A stretch of DNA of 24,474 bases, taken from IMG/VR virus record IMGVR_UViG_3300010373_000135, positions 1 through 24,474 of that record; one strand, 5' to 3'. The position numbers and the translations under genes were made by a program. Under the pieces are notes generated by a model, which was not told the DNA's origin, did no database searches, and saw nothing but the letters and a program-made list of their open reading frames with translations. Below are positions 15,063-20,506 of this stretch, one piece after another (the first letter of the stretch is position 1; each line of letters opens with the position of its first letter). This stretch comes from a virus.

Positions 15063-15148
15063 GGCTCCGTAGCTCAGCGATTAGAGCGCCCGTCAAAGCC
15101 GTTCGACTCGGCGGCAGGAGGTCGCGAGTTTGAATCTCGCCGGAGCCG
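15063..15148 (+). tRNA. tRNA-like gene with abnormal anticodon domain
   Basis: This 86-base element is antisense to the late genes and ends 2 bases from the terL stop. The acceptor GGCTCCG pairs with CGGAGCC; TA joins the D stem GCTC/GAGC with loop AGCGATTA (one G short of the usual GG pair). The T arm GCGAG-TTTGAAT-CTCGC is canonical, with AGGTC as a variable region and G as discriminator; CCA is not encoded. The middle is odd: CCCGT and GCAGG form only a poor anticodon stem around a 20-base insert. That insert contains a hairpin GCCG-TTCGACT-CGGC (15098-15112), whose loop looks like a second T loop or a Ser(CGA) anticodon. The GCAGG-AGGTC side resembles tRNA-Asp. The amino acid is unresolved; it may be a degenerate or tRNA-mimic gene. 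Confidence 0.55.
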
Positions 15149-15150
15149 CC

Positions 15151-16740
15151 TTATCCCATCCAAGATCCAGAACCCCGGAATGCCTCGCGAGCGCCGCGAT
15201 TCACCTTTGGCTTTTCCTTAGGAAACTCCGCTCCGAGTGCGACATCTAGGATTCTAGCCCTGCAATCGAGCATGTCGTCGTTTACGCACACGGGGAAAGC
15301 CAAGTATTCATCGTCCGTGAAAAGCTGCACGTAATCCCGCGATCTTCCCTCATAGTCGACAAAAGACAGTCTTCGCGGAGAATAAAAGCGTCCTTGCTCG
15401 TAAACGGGGACGAGTCTTCGGATTCGGTCCTCTTTCGGCATGGCCCCGCCCAGCTCGACAATCTCAAAACGATAGTTTTCCTGCTCCATGACGTAGCGCA
15501 TGTGCTCGATATCCGCCTGAAGGCCGTAGCTCTCGTAACCCACTTTCCTGGGCTTATATTTTCGGTGAAATTCAAAGAGCTTCTTTGCGCGCTGAGTGAG
15601 GTTCAGTCGGTCTCGAATGGCATCCAGAAGGTAGTAGTTGCCGTCTGGAGCGAGACCATGAACCTCCATGACCGTGTAATCGCTCGTTACCTTTTTCTTA
15701 CTCGCGGGATCAACCAGAATGTAGACGTTGAAGCCAGAATAGTCGGGCTGGCTCTCATAAAAACGCTGCCATTCTTCCTTGAAGCTCATGGCTTTGTCTG
15801 CGACAGGATCCTGAAGCATTTGAGTACCGAAGGTGTAGGGGCCCATGTCCCTGCGCTTCTTTAGCAGGAGCTCGTCAGACAGAAGAACTGATTTTCCTTC
15901 TGGGGGCGACTTTCCATTGTCCGTCGCCTTGTGAATCCGCGGAACAACCGAATCCCTAGCGATCATCTCGCGGTACGTGTCGTTTACGTGATAGCGCGTT
16001 CCGATGTAACGCCGCTTAGTCCTGTCACCGCTCCCGAGGTTAAGCGACATTTCCCAAGCTTGTGTGGTCTTCTTGATCTGATCTGGCGTACTCACTGATT
16101 CAAGCGTCACCACGTCGTCATAAATCTGGTGAGAGAAGTGACGCGAGGTAGGTTGGCCGTCGACCAATCCCCATGCCTCAATTGTGGCCTCTTTGGGGTT
16201 TGTCTTCCTTTTCACGACAATACCCCCGTCTAGAGACCACTTCGGGGCCTCGACTTGTGGCTTCTGATAGAGAATGTCTGGGAAAAGTGATTTCAGGTAT
16301 TCGTTCTGCTCAAACTCGCGCTTGATCTGCTCGAGGAACGCTTTCGCGATCGGTCTCGTATGGCTAAAGATGCCGAAGGTCGATTCCGGATCGCACAAAA
16401 TGTCCTGGATTGTCTTTGCAAACGTGATGATCGTCGATTTGTAGTGATCGCGCGCCCAGAGATCCAAATGCCCATCGGGGCTTGATTGAACTTCTCGGCA
16501 CCTTGCGTATAACCAGTCTCGGTCAATATCGCGGCGTTTACACGCAACGGTGAGAAGAAAGAACAGATCTGTCCTGCAAAGCTTCCGCTCGGCATGGGCG
16601 TTGCCGGTCTCCATGACCATCCGATAGAAATCGTTGGCCTGCTCGCGATTCATAGCGGAGCAATCGATCTTATCCGCGAACCTTCGCCTCTCGCGCTCTT
16701 CTAGATGCGATAAAAGCTCGAGCTTCTCTTCTTTGGTCAT
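15151..16740 (-). CDS. Terminase large subunit
   Basis: This is a 529-aa protein. The ATPase part has a Walker A-like loop at about residues 96-103 (ARDHYKST, lacking the classical GxxGxGK but typical of one terminase group) and a Walker B-like QIYDDVVT at about 205-212. The nuclease part has YILVDPASKKKVTSDYTVME (D344), KVGYESYG (E403) and NDDMLDC (D488-D492), the acidic triad of RNase H-fold terminases. It packages DNA through the portal and cuts concatemers. No Shine-Dalgarno precedes the ATG, but the stop of a 29-codon ORF overlaps it (ATGA), so translation may be coupled. The gene is separated from portal by the tRNA-like element, an unusual gap. Confidence 0.92.
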   Translation of the reverse strand: MTKEEKLELLSHLEERERRRFADKIDCSAMNREQANDFYRMVMETGNAHAERKLCRTDLFFLLTVACKRRDIDRDWLYARCREVQSSPDGHLDLWARDHYKSTIITFAKTIQDILCDPESTFGIFSHTRPIAKAFLEQIKREFEQNEYLKSLFPDILYQKPQVEAPKWSLDGGIVVKRKTNPKEATIEAWGLVDGQPTSRHFSHQIYDDVVTLESVSTPDQIKKTTQAWEMSLNLGSGDRTKRRYIGTRYHVNDTYREMIARDSVVPRIHKATDNGKSPPEGKSVLLSDELLLKKRRDMGPYTFGTQMLQDPVADKAMSFKEEWQRFYESQPDYSGFNVYILVDPASKKKVTSDYTVMEVHGLAPDGNYYLLDAIRDRLNLTQRAKKLFEFHRKYKPRKVGYESYGLQADIEHMRYVMEQENYRFEIVELGGAMPKEDRIRRLVPVYEQGRFYSPRRLSFVDYEGRSRDYVQLFTDDEYLAFPVCVNDDMLDCRARILDVALGAEFPKEKPKVNRGAREAFRGSGSWMG

Positions 16741-16826
16741 GAGTCAGAAATGATGATCAGGAGGATCATCAAAATGATGAAGCTCAAGAGTCCGATCGGA
16801 TCTGGCGATGCAGCGATATCACTCAA
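16737..16826 (-). CDS. Possible 29-aa membrane peptide overlapping terL start
   Basis: A TTG at 16826, overlapping the end of the SEC-C gene, opens a frame reading MSDIAASPDPIGLLSF then IILMILLIIISDS. The hydrophobic run GLLSFIILMILLIII would form one transmembrane helix. Its TGA overlaps the terL ATG (ATGA), and terL has no RBS of its own, which argues that this frame is translated. A perfect inverted repeat GATGATC-AGGAG-GATCATC (16752-16770) lies within it. It could be a tiny holin or antiholin-like peptide or only a leader that couples terL translation. Confidence 0.4.
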   Translation of the reverse strand: MSDIAASPDPIGLLSFIILMILLIIISDS

Positions 16827-17007
16827 TGAGTCCATACAACTTCATTGTGGCAAGATGCGCGCAAATCTTTGCCAATTCATCGACGGAAATACGGTCCGAC
16901 TTTCCGCAGCAACGTTTAGCCTTTTTATGGCTCCCACACGGGCATTTGATATTTCTGTATTTTCTCAGGGGATTTAGAGCGAGTTGAGGCCGTTCCGATT
17001 GATCCAT
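16819..17007 (-). CDS. Small SEC-C motif zinc-binding protein
   Basis: This is a 62-aa protein with a complete SEC-C motif at about residues 22-35: KCPCGSHKKAKRCCGK, the CxC-x8-CC pattern first described at the C-terminus of SecA, which binds zinc. The rest is Arg/Lys-rich N-terminally and helical C-terminally (VDELAKICAHLATMKLYGL). Free-standing SEC-C domains of this size occur in phages and bacteria and are thought to mediate protein or nucleic acid contacts; the partner here is unknown. The start forms TAATG with the preceding stop, with AGGAA upstream. Confidence 0.8.
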   Translation of the reverse strand: MDQSERPQLALNPLRKYRNIKCPCGSHKKAKRCCGKSDRISVDELAKICAHLATMKLYGLIE

Positions 17008-17198
17008 TAGTGCGTTCTTCCTGTTTTCTTTGCGAAATCCTCGACAAAGGATCTGACAATGAGCCAGTAATCCCGCGTGGAAGGCACGTCGTCATATTGG
17101 GAAATGATTAGATCGATATCCCTGATCGCTCTCTTTCCGAGCCTCATCCAATAGACTGCGGCCATTTTCTGCGGGTGAAACCTCTCAGTCTTTGTCAT
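17007..17198 (-). CDS. Small hypothetical protein in packaging operon
   Basis: This is a 63-aa protein, MTKTERFHPQKMAAVYWMRL then AIRDIDLIISQYDDVPSTRD then a helical end (WLIVRSFVEDFAKKTGRTH). It is soluble-looking, with no cysteines and no signal. Start and stop overlap both neighbours (ATGA and TAATG), so it is part of the terS-to-terL transcription unit. No family is recognised. Confidence 0.65.
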   Translation of the reverse strand: MTKTERFHPQKMAAVYWMRLGKRAIRDIDLIISQYDDVPSTRDYWLIVRSFVEDFAKKTGRTH

Positions 17199-17383
17199 TT
17201 CTTTTTCGGGTGATGAAAGTGTTTCGCGTTCTCAGCGAACTGAGCGCGCTCTCGCTCGAGCGGATTCGTCGAGTGAAGCGCCTGATCAAGTTTCTTCTCA
17301 GGAATCGGATGTCCGTTCTTTACGCCGAGTTCCTTGTGGAGAGCACCTTTTTTAAGATTAGGTATCCAGAGCTTCGTTCCCAT
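17195..17383 (-). CDS. Short conserved-type phage protein (GALHKELGV motif)
   Basis: This is a 62-aa basic protein, MGTKLWIPNLKKGALHKELG then VKNGHPIPEKKLDQALHSTN and a Lys/His tail. The motif W-I-x...K-K-G-A-L-H-K-x-L-G-V then I-P-x-K-K-L and RAxxAxxxK is one I recognise from many short phage proteins of unknown function, often near head genes. The ATG at 17383 is fixed by a strong AAGGAGG six or so bases upstream; earlier in-frame starts lack an RBS. It overlaps the CsrA-like stop by 26 bases. Confidence 0.8.
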   Translation of the reverse strand: MGTKLWIPNLKKGALHKELGVKNGHPIPEKKLDQALHSTNPLERERAQFAENAKHFHHPKKK

Positions 17384-17600
17384 GGTTTCCTCCTTGAATT
17401 GTTCCATCGAGTTTTTCGCGCACGATTTCGACTGAGGCTGGAGCATCAAAGCAAATTTTTGCCCGAATAGATGGGTTTGACTCCGCGATCTTGATTTCGA
17501 CCTCTTGCCCTCCGACAGCCAGAAAGATGCGCTCGCCCTTTTTGAGAACCAAAACGAGCCTTCTGATTCGGTTCGGATCTTCTTTAGGGTTGTGGCTCAT
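17358..17600 (-). CDS. csrA-like: CsrA/RsmA-like RNA-binding translational regulator
   Basis: This is an 80-aa protein. From residue about 16 it follows the CsrA fold: LVLVLKKGERIFLAV (strands 1-2, with the G-E turn), EVEIKIAESNPSIRAKICFD (strands 3-4), then DAPASVEIVREKL, matching the CsrA end APKEVSVHREEI including the RNA-contacting Arg. CsrA dimers bind GGA in hairpin loops and block or protect Shine-Dalgarno sites. It differs from host CsrA by a 15-residue N-terminal extension and a Gly/Asn-rich tail, so it is not simply a copy. AAGGA precedes the ATG, which overlaps the terS stop (ATGA). Being second in the late operon, it could set the timing of virion protein synthesis or alter host translation. 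Family call fairly secure; targets unknown. Confidence 0.75.
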   Translation of the reverse strand: MSHNPKEDPNRIRRLVLVLKKGERIFLAVGGQEVEIKIAESNPSIRAKICFDAPASVEIVREKLDGTIQGGNHGNEALDT

Positions 17601-17995
17601 TCGGAGTCCTTCGCCATCAGCGCCTTGATTTTAGCGTCAAGCTCGTCATCGCTTAGGTCTCGCGAGCTTTTTGTCTCGATCGGTTTTCCGTTTGGTCCGG
17701 AGAGCTCATGCGCGGCCTTGTCCTTCTGATCGAGGTGCTGTTTTCCAAGCCAAATCAGAAGTGCGGGATTCCCTTTTTTCGCGGCCTGCCACTGCGCGCG
17801 GCGAAGTGCGATTTTACCGAGGCTTCGTTTTTGAGCGAAATACTCCGCAAAACTGATTCCGTGCTGTCGCTTACAGGCGCGAGCGAGAGTGTCGACGGAG
17901 ATTTCAAGAAACTCGGCGATCTCTTCCTCTAGACATTGAAGCCTGCAGAGCTTCTGTACCTGGATCCAGTCGATGACTTTCTGGGGTCTCGCCAT
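17597..17995 (-). CDS. Terminase small subunit
   Basis: This is a 132-aa protein. Residues about 8-45 form a helix-turn-helix (WIQVQKLCRLQCLEEEIAEF then ISVDTLARACKRQHG), followed by GISFAEYFAQKRSLGKIALR and RAQWQAAKKGNPALLIWLGK then QHLDQKDK, a series I recognise from small terminases. The C-terminus is acidic and charged. It recognises the packaging site and feeds DNA to the large subunit. It is first in the minus-strand late operon; the paired CTATAG element (18031-18053) lies 36 bases upstream. The CsrA-like gene follows immediately with an overlap, and terL is four genes downstream, an unusually wide separation. Confidence 0.85.
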   Translation of the reverse strand: MARPQKVIDWIQVQKLCRLQCLEEEIAEFLEISVDTLARACKRQHGISFAEYFAQKRSLGKIALRRAQWQAAKKGNPALLIWLGKQHLDQKDKAAHELSGPNGKPIETKSSRDLSDDELDAKIKALMAKDSE

Positions 17996-18030
17996 GAATC
18001 CAGCTTAAACAAGTCATTAACAATAGTACT

Positions 18031-18053
18031 ACTATAGCCACACTATAGATTAG
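18031..18053 (-). promoter_or_regulatory. Paired CTATAG element, copy B, between terS and RHH gene
   Basis: On the plus strand it reads ACTATAG, CCACA, then CTATAGATTAG, matching copy A (14926-14948) at all 18 non-spacer positions. It stands upstream of terS leftward and overlaps the -35 of the rightward promoter of the ribbon-helix-helix gene. Tandem palindromes spaced one helical turn are the usual form of ribbon-helix-helix operators, so autoregulation by the adjacent gene is a natural inference. Confidence 0.75.
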
Positions 18054-18078
18054 ACATTCTAATGCTTGCGTTTATAGT
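18051..18078 (+). promoter_or_regulatory. Sigma70-type promoter of RHH gene
   Basis: TAGACA (18051-18056), a 16-base spacer and TATAGT (18073-18078) each match the consensus at five of six positions. The expected start of transcription is about 18085, at the ATG at 18086, so the mRNA would be leaderless or nearly so. This decides the start codon. The -35 overlaps the paired CTATAG element. Confidence 0.65.
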
Positions 18079-18085
18079 GAAAATC

Positions 18086-18295
18086 ATGAACGGACGAACT
18101 CTGGATCAAATCATGGAAGGCTTCAACCCGAACGCGAGGAAGCGCCAAGAGGAAACCACTTTGACTCTGTGGGTTCCGGTCTCCCTGAAGGACCGATACA
18201 AGGCGATCCAGCGCAAGAGTGGCAGGTCTTTCTCTAAGACCCTTTGCGAGATTGTCGCGGCCGCGATCGAAGCTGCCGAATCGAAAACAGCCTAA
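18086..18295 (+). CDS. Ribbon-helix-helix type small regulator
   Basis: This is a 69-aa protein. After a polar N-terminus (MNGRTLDQIMEGFNPNARKR), residues about 23-64 fit a ribbon-helix-helix unit: a strand (TTLTLWVP), a first helix (SLKDRYKAIQRKSG) and a second (SFSKTLCEIVAAAIEAAE), the layout of Arc, MetJ and related DNA-binding dimers. The ATG at 18086 is chosen because it coincides with the expected transcription start of a good promoter; ATG 18062 and GTG 18077 lie in the promoter. The gene sits beside the paired CTATAG element that also controls terS, so it is a candidate repressor or activator of the late genes. It ends tail-to-tail with the lipoprotein gene. Confidence 0.7.
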   Translation: MNGRTLDQIMEGFNPNARKRQEETTLTLWVPVSLKDRYKAIQRKSGRSFSKTLCEIVAAAIEAAESKTA

Positions 18296-18615
18296 TGCGT
18301 CGAAATCGGGACGAGCTTCGTATGCCCGTAGTCGCGATCGCCGGGAGATAGACACATAAAATTAACTTCCGCGTGCGGGTAGCGCATAAATCCGCCGGAT
18401 TGCTCCTGGGTACTGACCACTTCGATTGTCTTCCCGTTTTTCGCGCAGTAATCGCTCGCCTCGCGGTACGCATCCGCCTTGAGCCCATTGGTCCCGACGA
18501 ACGCGGAGCCTCCCTCGCGAGTGACCATGTACGAATCTGGGCCTGTAGGGACGACCCCGGTGCTTGAGGCGCAGCCTGAAAGCGCAAGAATGGCGACGAG
18601 GATGAGTGTTCTCAT
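18292..18615 (-). CDS. Small outer-membrane lipoprotein (moron candidate)
   Basis: This is a 107-aa protein with a lipoprotein signal: MRTLILVAILALSGCASS, lipobox LSGC with Cys at residue 15 and Ala-Ser after it, favouring outer-membrane sorting. The mature part (SYMVTREGGSAFVGTNGLKA, DAYREASDYCAKNGKTIEVV, MRYPHAEVNFMCL) has two further cysteines that could form a disulfide in the periplasm and resembles small lipoproteins of Gram-negative genomes. It is a single minus-strand gene between regulators, typical of a moron expressed from the prophage. A superinfection-exclusion role, as for other phage lipoproteins, is inference. A start two codons upstream (18621) is also possible; no clear RBS is seen. 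Confidence 0.75.
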   Translation of the reverse strand: MRTLILVAILALSGCASSTGVVPTGPDSYMVTREGGSAFVGTNGLKADAYREASDYCAKNGKTIEVVSTQEQSGGFMRYPHAEVNFMCLSPGDRDYGHTKLVPISTH

Positions 18616-18652
18616 GCCCATTTTTCGGCATTCTGATCAAATAAATGAACCT

Positions 18653-18680
18653 CTAGCCAGTTAAGACTAGCCAGTTAAGA
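18653..18680. repeat. 14-bp perfect tandem duplication upstream of the lipoprotein gene
   Basis: CTAGCCAGTTAAGA occurs twice in direct succession (18653-18666 and 18667-18680), ending just before the repressor stop (18682). It lies about 40 bases upstream of the lipoprotein start. A TTAACT from this repeat with TTTGAT 17 bases away could be a weak minus-strand promoter, so the repeat may be a regulator site or a slippage product. Confidence 0.7.
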
Positions 18681-18681
18681 T

Positions 18682-18972
18682 TTAAGGCTTGGGCAAATTT
18701 TTTTTGACGAACTCGGAAAGAACTTCTAAGGCGGCCCCTGCATTCGGCGGCTTGGTCAGGTCTGGATCTAGGAACAGCTCGGTTTCGCCAATCCCAAGCT
18801 TCTGAGCAATTATCCTGCGGGTTTCTGGGCGCGGAATCTGTCCGTTCTCCAGAGCGTTATACGTGCGTAACGGAATGCCCAGCATGTCGGCCATTTCGGA
18901 CTGCGTGCTTTGACCCCTCAGTCTGCGAAGATGATAGGCAACCACTTCCTCAATAGTTCTCAATATATGCAT
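18682..18972 (-). CDS. CI-like repressor with Xre-type HTH
   Basis: This is a 96-aa protein. The helix-turn-helix spans about residues 20-70: HLRRLRGQSTQSEMADMLGI then PLRTYNALENGQIPRPETRR then IIAQKLGIGETELF. A linker and a helical tail follow (ALEVLSEFVKKNLPKP). There is no LexA-like autoprotease domain, so induction must work differently from lambda CI. It diverges from the Cro-like gene across an 85-base gap containing a long palindrome. The ATG at 18972 has AAGGA about 12 bases upstream, rather far, which suggests weak translation. Prophage maintenance is the likely job. Confidence 0.85.
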   Translation of the reverse strand: MHILRTIEEVVAYHLRRLRGQSTQSEMADMLGIPLRTYNALENGQIPRPETRRIIAQKLGIGETELFLDPDLTKPPNAGAALEVLSEFVKKNLPKP

Positions 18973-19000
18973 TTTAATGGCGCATCCTTCCGTAAGACAG

Positions 19001-19036
19001 GCTGCTTAGTTGCATTTTAATCTTGCAATAAGCAGC
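19001..19036. promoter_or_regulatory. Palindromic operator between CI-like and Cro-like genes
   Basis: GCTGCTTA (19001-19008) and TAAGCAGC (19029-19036) are perfect complements, with TTGCA and TTGCAA inside them. TGCATTTTAAT also occurs twice, near 18968 and 19011. The palindrome spans the -35 and part of the spacer of the Cro-like promoter, so a bound repressor would block it. Confidence 0.65.
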
Positions 19037-19051
19037 TAATCAGCGTATATT
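19023..19051 (+). promoter_or_regulatory. Early rightward promoter
   Basis: TTGCAA (19023-19028), an exact 17-base spacer, and TATATT (19046-19051) form a strong sigma70 promoter. Transcription would begin around 19058, at the ATG of the Cro-like gene, again giving a leaderless message. The operator palindrome overlaps its -35. Confidence 0.7.
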
Positions 19052-19057
19052 TACGTC

Positions 19058-19294
19058 ATGGATCGGCTGAATGCGAAATTTCGCGAATACATCAGAGCAC
19101 GGGGCATCGACGGGAAAGCGGACGTCTGCAAGGCGACCAAGCGCGGAATGCGCACGGTCGAAAGGTGGGCGGAAGTGGAAAACAGCATTCCCGAGACACT
19201 TCGGTACGACGTCGCTGTAACGATCGGCTGTACCCATGAGGAAGCCCTGGAGCTAGCGCAAGAGGGTTGCCCAAGCCAAGGGAAGGCGAGCTAA
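19058..19294 (+). CDS. Cro-like small DNA-binding protein
   Basis: This is a 78-aa protein, MDRLNAKFREYIRARG then GKADVCKATKRGMRTVERWA then SIPETLRYDVAVTIGCTHEE. The middle reads as a helix-turn-helix in which GMRTVERWA would be the recognition helix, similar in layout to Cro and CII-type proteins. It is first in the rightward operon, diverging from the repressor, with no Shine-Dalgarno but a promoter whose start falls on the ATG. It probably turns down the repressor promoter at the onset of lytic growth. Confidence 0.75.
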   Translation: MDRLNAKFREYIRARGIDGKADVCKATKRGMRTVERWAEVENSIPETLRYDVAVTIGCTHEEALELAQEGCPSQGKAS

Positions 19295-19378
19295 CTAATT
19301 TTGTCTTACGCGGGGCAAGACGCCGCGCTTGTACATGCTTGGACGCGATGTGTCAACTTTTTTGTGTGTGGAGTTTGC

Positions 19379-19615
19379 GTGCCGATTCCTTTGATTAAAC
19401 AAGAATACAGGCCGGAAGTGAAAGAAGTGGTTGAGCGCCTTTTGGAGGACTCCCGCTTTGAAGGCTATCTCACTGCGTATGCGGAAGCCGTGCTCGATGG
19501 GTCTCCCTCATCTCAATCCGACGCCCTGAACACGCTCCATATTCTCACCAAGAACCGGATCGGAAACGTAGAAGCTGATTTGATCGAAGAGCATTTCGGC
19601 GGGGAGGGGATATGA
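19379..19615 (+). CDS. Small early hypothetical protein
   Basis: This is a 78-aa protein if started at the GTG 19379 (GGAG five bases before): MPIPLIKQEYRPEVKEVVER, then acidic and helical (DSRFEGYLTAYAEAVLDGSP, NVEADLIEEHFGGEGI). A longer form from a TTG at 19301 would add a Cys-rich peptide with no RBS. It ends by overlapping the next ATG (ATGA). No family is recognised; its place suggests an early function in takeover or replication. Confidence 0.6.
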   Translation: MPIPLIKQEYRPEVKEVVERLLEDSRFEGYLTAYAEAVLDGSPSSQSDALNTLHILTKNRIGNVEADLIEEHFGGEGI

Positions 19616-19914
19616 GTAAGCACACGCCGGGACCATGGGGAACGGAAGAGTCGCTGCCTCGCGGAGACGATGGTCACATCAGCGTATGGGTGTCTCATCA
19701 TGGCAATGGAATCACCGAGATTGTTCGCGGAGAAAATCTTAAAGAACGCAGAGCAAACGCCCGTCTGATCGCCGCTGCTCCGGAAATGCTGGAGGCGCTG
19801 AACCGCGCGCACCTTGAGATCATCGGTCTCTTAAACGATGGCGACTTCAAAACGAACATCACGCTTGATCTGGGGTACATCGTGGATGCAATTGCCAAAG
19901 CAGAGGGCGCATGA
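19612..19914 (+). CDS. HTPGPW-type small phage protein
   Basis: This is a 100-aa protein opening MSKHTPGPW and carrying RRANARLIAAAPEMLEALNR, two marks of a very common phage family of unknown function found in early operons beside recombination genes. Its stop overlaps the start of a 28-codon ORF that repeats its first six residues (MSKHTP), a sign of past duplication and deletion. The start overlaps the preceding stop by four bases. Confidence 0.8.
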   Translation: MSKHTPGPWGTEESLPRGDDGHISVWVSHHGNGITEIVRGENLKERRANARLIAAAPEMLEALNRAHLEIIGLLNDGDFKTNITLDLGYIVDAIAKAEGA

Positions 19915-19997
19915 GCAAGCACACGCCCTCCTGCCTGATCTTTATCTGTAGCTGTCCTAAACCCAAACTCGTGAAAGGTAGTAACAAACATGAGTAA
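19911..19997 (+). pseudogene. Remnant or mini-ORF repeating the MSKHTP start
   Basis: An ATG overlapping the previous stop opens 28 codons, MSKHTPSCLIFICSCP then KPKLVKGSNKHE. Its first 18 bases nearly equal the start of the HTPGPW gene (two silent third-base changes), after which the sequence is unrelated. It ends inside the start of the Gp157 gene. It may be a truncated second copy, or a tiny Cys-containing peptide in its own right. Confidence 0.45.
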
Positions 19998-20490
19998 GTC
20001 ATTGATCCAAATTGCACAAGATTCCGCAGCCCTTGAGGAGCTGCTTCAAGAAACGGGAGGGGAGTTGGATTCAACTCTAGAAACCTTCCTTGCTGAAATC
20101 GAAACCGGTCTGACCACAAAAGCTGACGGATATTACAGCATGATGGACCATTTGAGTGCGACAGGTGAGCGTTACCGCAAGCGCGCAGAGGCGTACCGCG
20201 CTGCCGCTAAGAGTGCCGAAAACGTAGTCGAACGCATGAAAGACCGCATTCATGCCGCCATGGGACTGATGGGCGTGCAGGAGATCGAAGGAAAAACTAT
20301 TCGATTCAAGATCCAGAATTCGCCCGCATCTCTGAAGATCGAAGATGGTTCGAAACTTCCGGCTGACATGACAATAGTAACGGTCACTCCGGATTCCTCA
20401 AAGATCAAAGCCGCCCTAAAGGCCGGAGAAACTATCCCTGGCTGCCGTCTGGAACAGGGAACCCACGTTCGTTCTTATCTGAAGAAGTAA
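19990..20490 (+). CDS. Gp157-family protein
   Basis: This is a 166-aa protein. A long helical first half (LEELLQETGGELDSTLETFL, GLTTKADGYYSMMDHLSATG, RYRKRAEAYRAAAKSAENVV, ERMKDRIHAAMGLMGVQEIE) is followed by a strand-rich end (GKTIRFKIQNSPASLKIEDG, LKAGETIPGCRLEQGTHVRS), matching the siphovirus Gp157 family. Members are frequent next to single-strand annealing proteins, and one was reported to give phage resistance; a recombination-accessory role is the usual guess. It is followed 16 bases later by the ERF gene, supporting that pairing. Confidence 0.85.
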   Translation: MSKSLIQIAQDSAALEELLQETGGELDSTLETFLAEIETGLTTKADGYYSMMDHLSATGERYRKRAEAYRAAAKSAENVVERMKDRIHAAMGLMGVQEIEGKTIRFKIQNSPASLKIEDGSKLPADMTIVTVTPDSSKIKAALKAGETIPGCRLEQGTHVRSYLKK

Positions 20491-20506
20491 AGGAATCTGG
20501 TGATTT

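Noticed and set aside
15098-15112. Reading the internal hairpin as a normal Ser(CGA) anticodon arm
   Set aside because: Ten extra bases would separate it from the D stem and the stem has only four pairs with a pyrimidine at position 37, so a standard tRNA-Ser fold is not supported.
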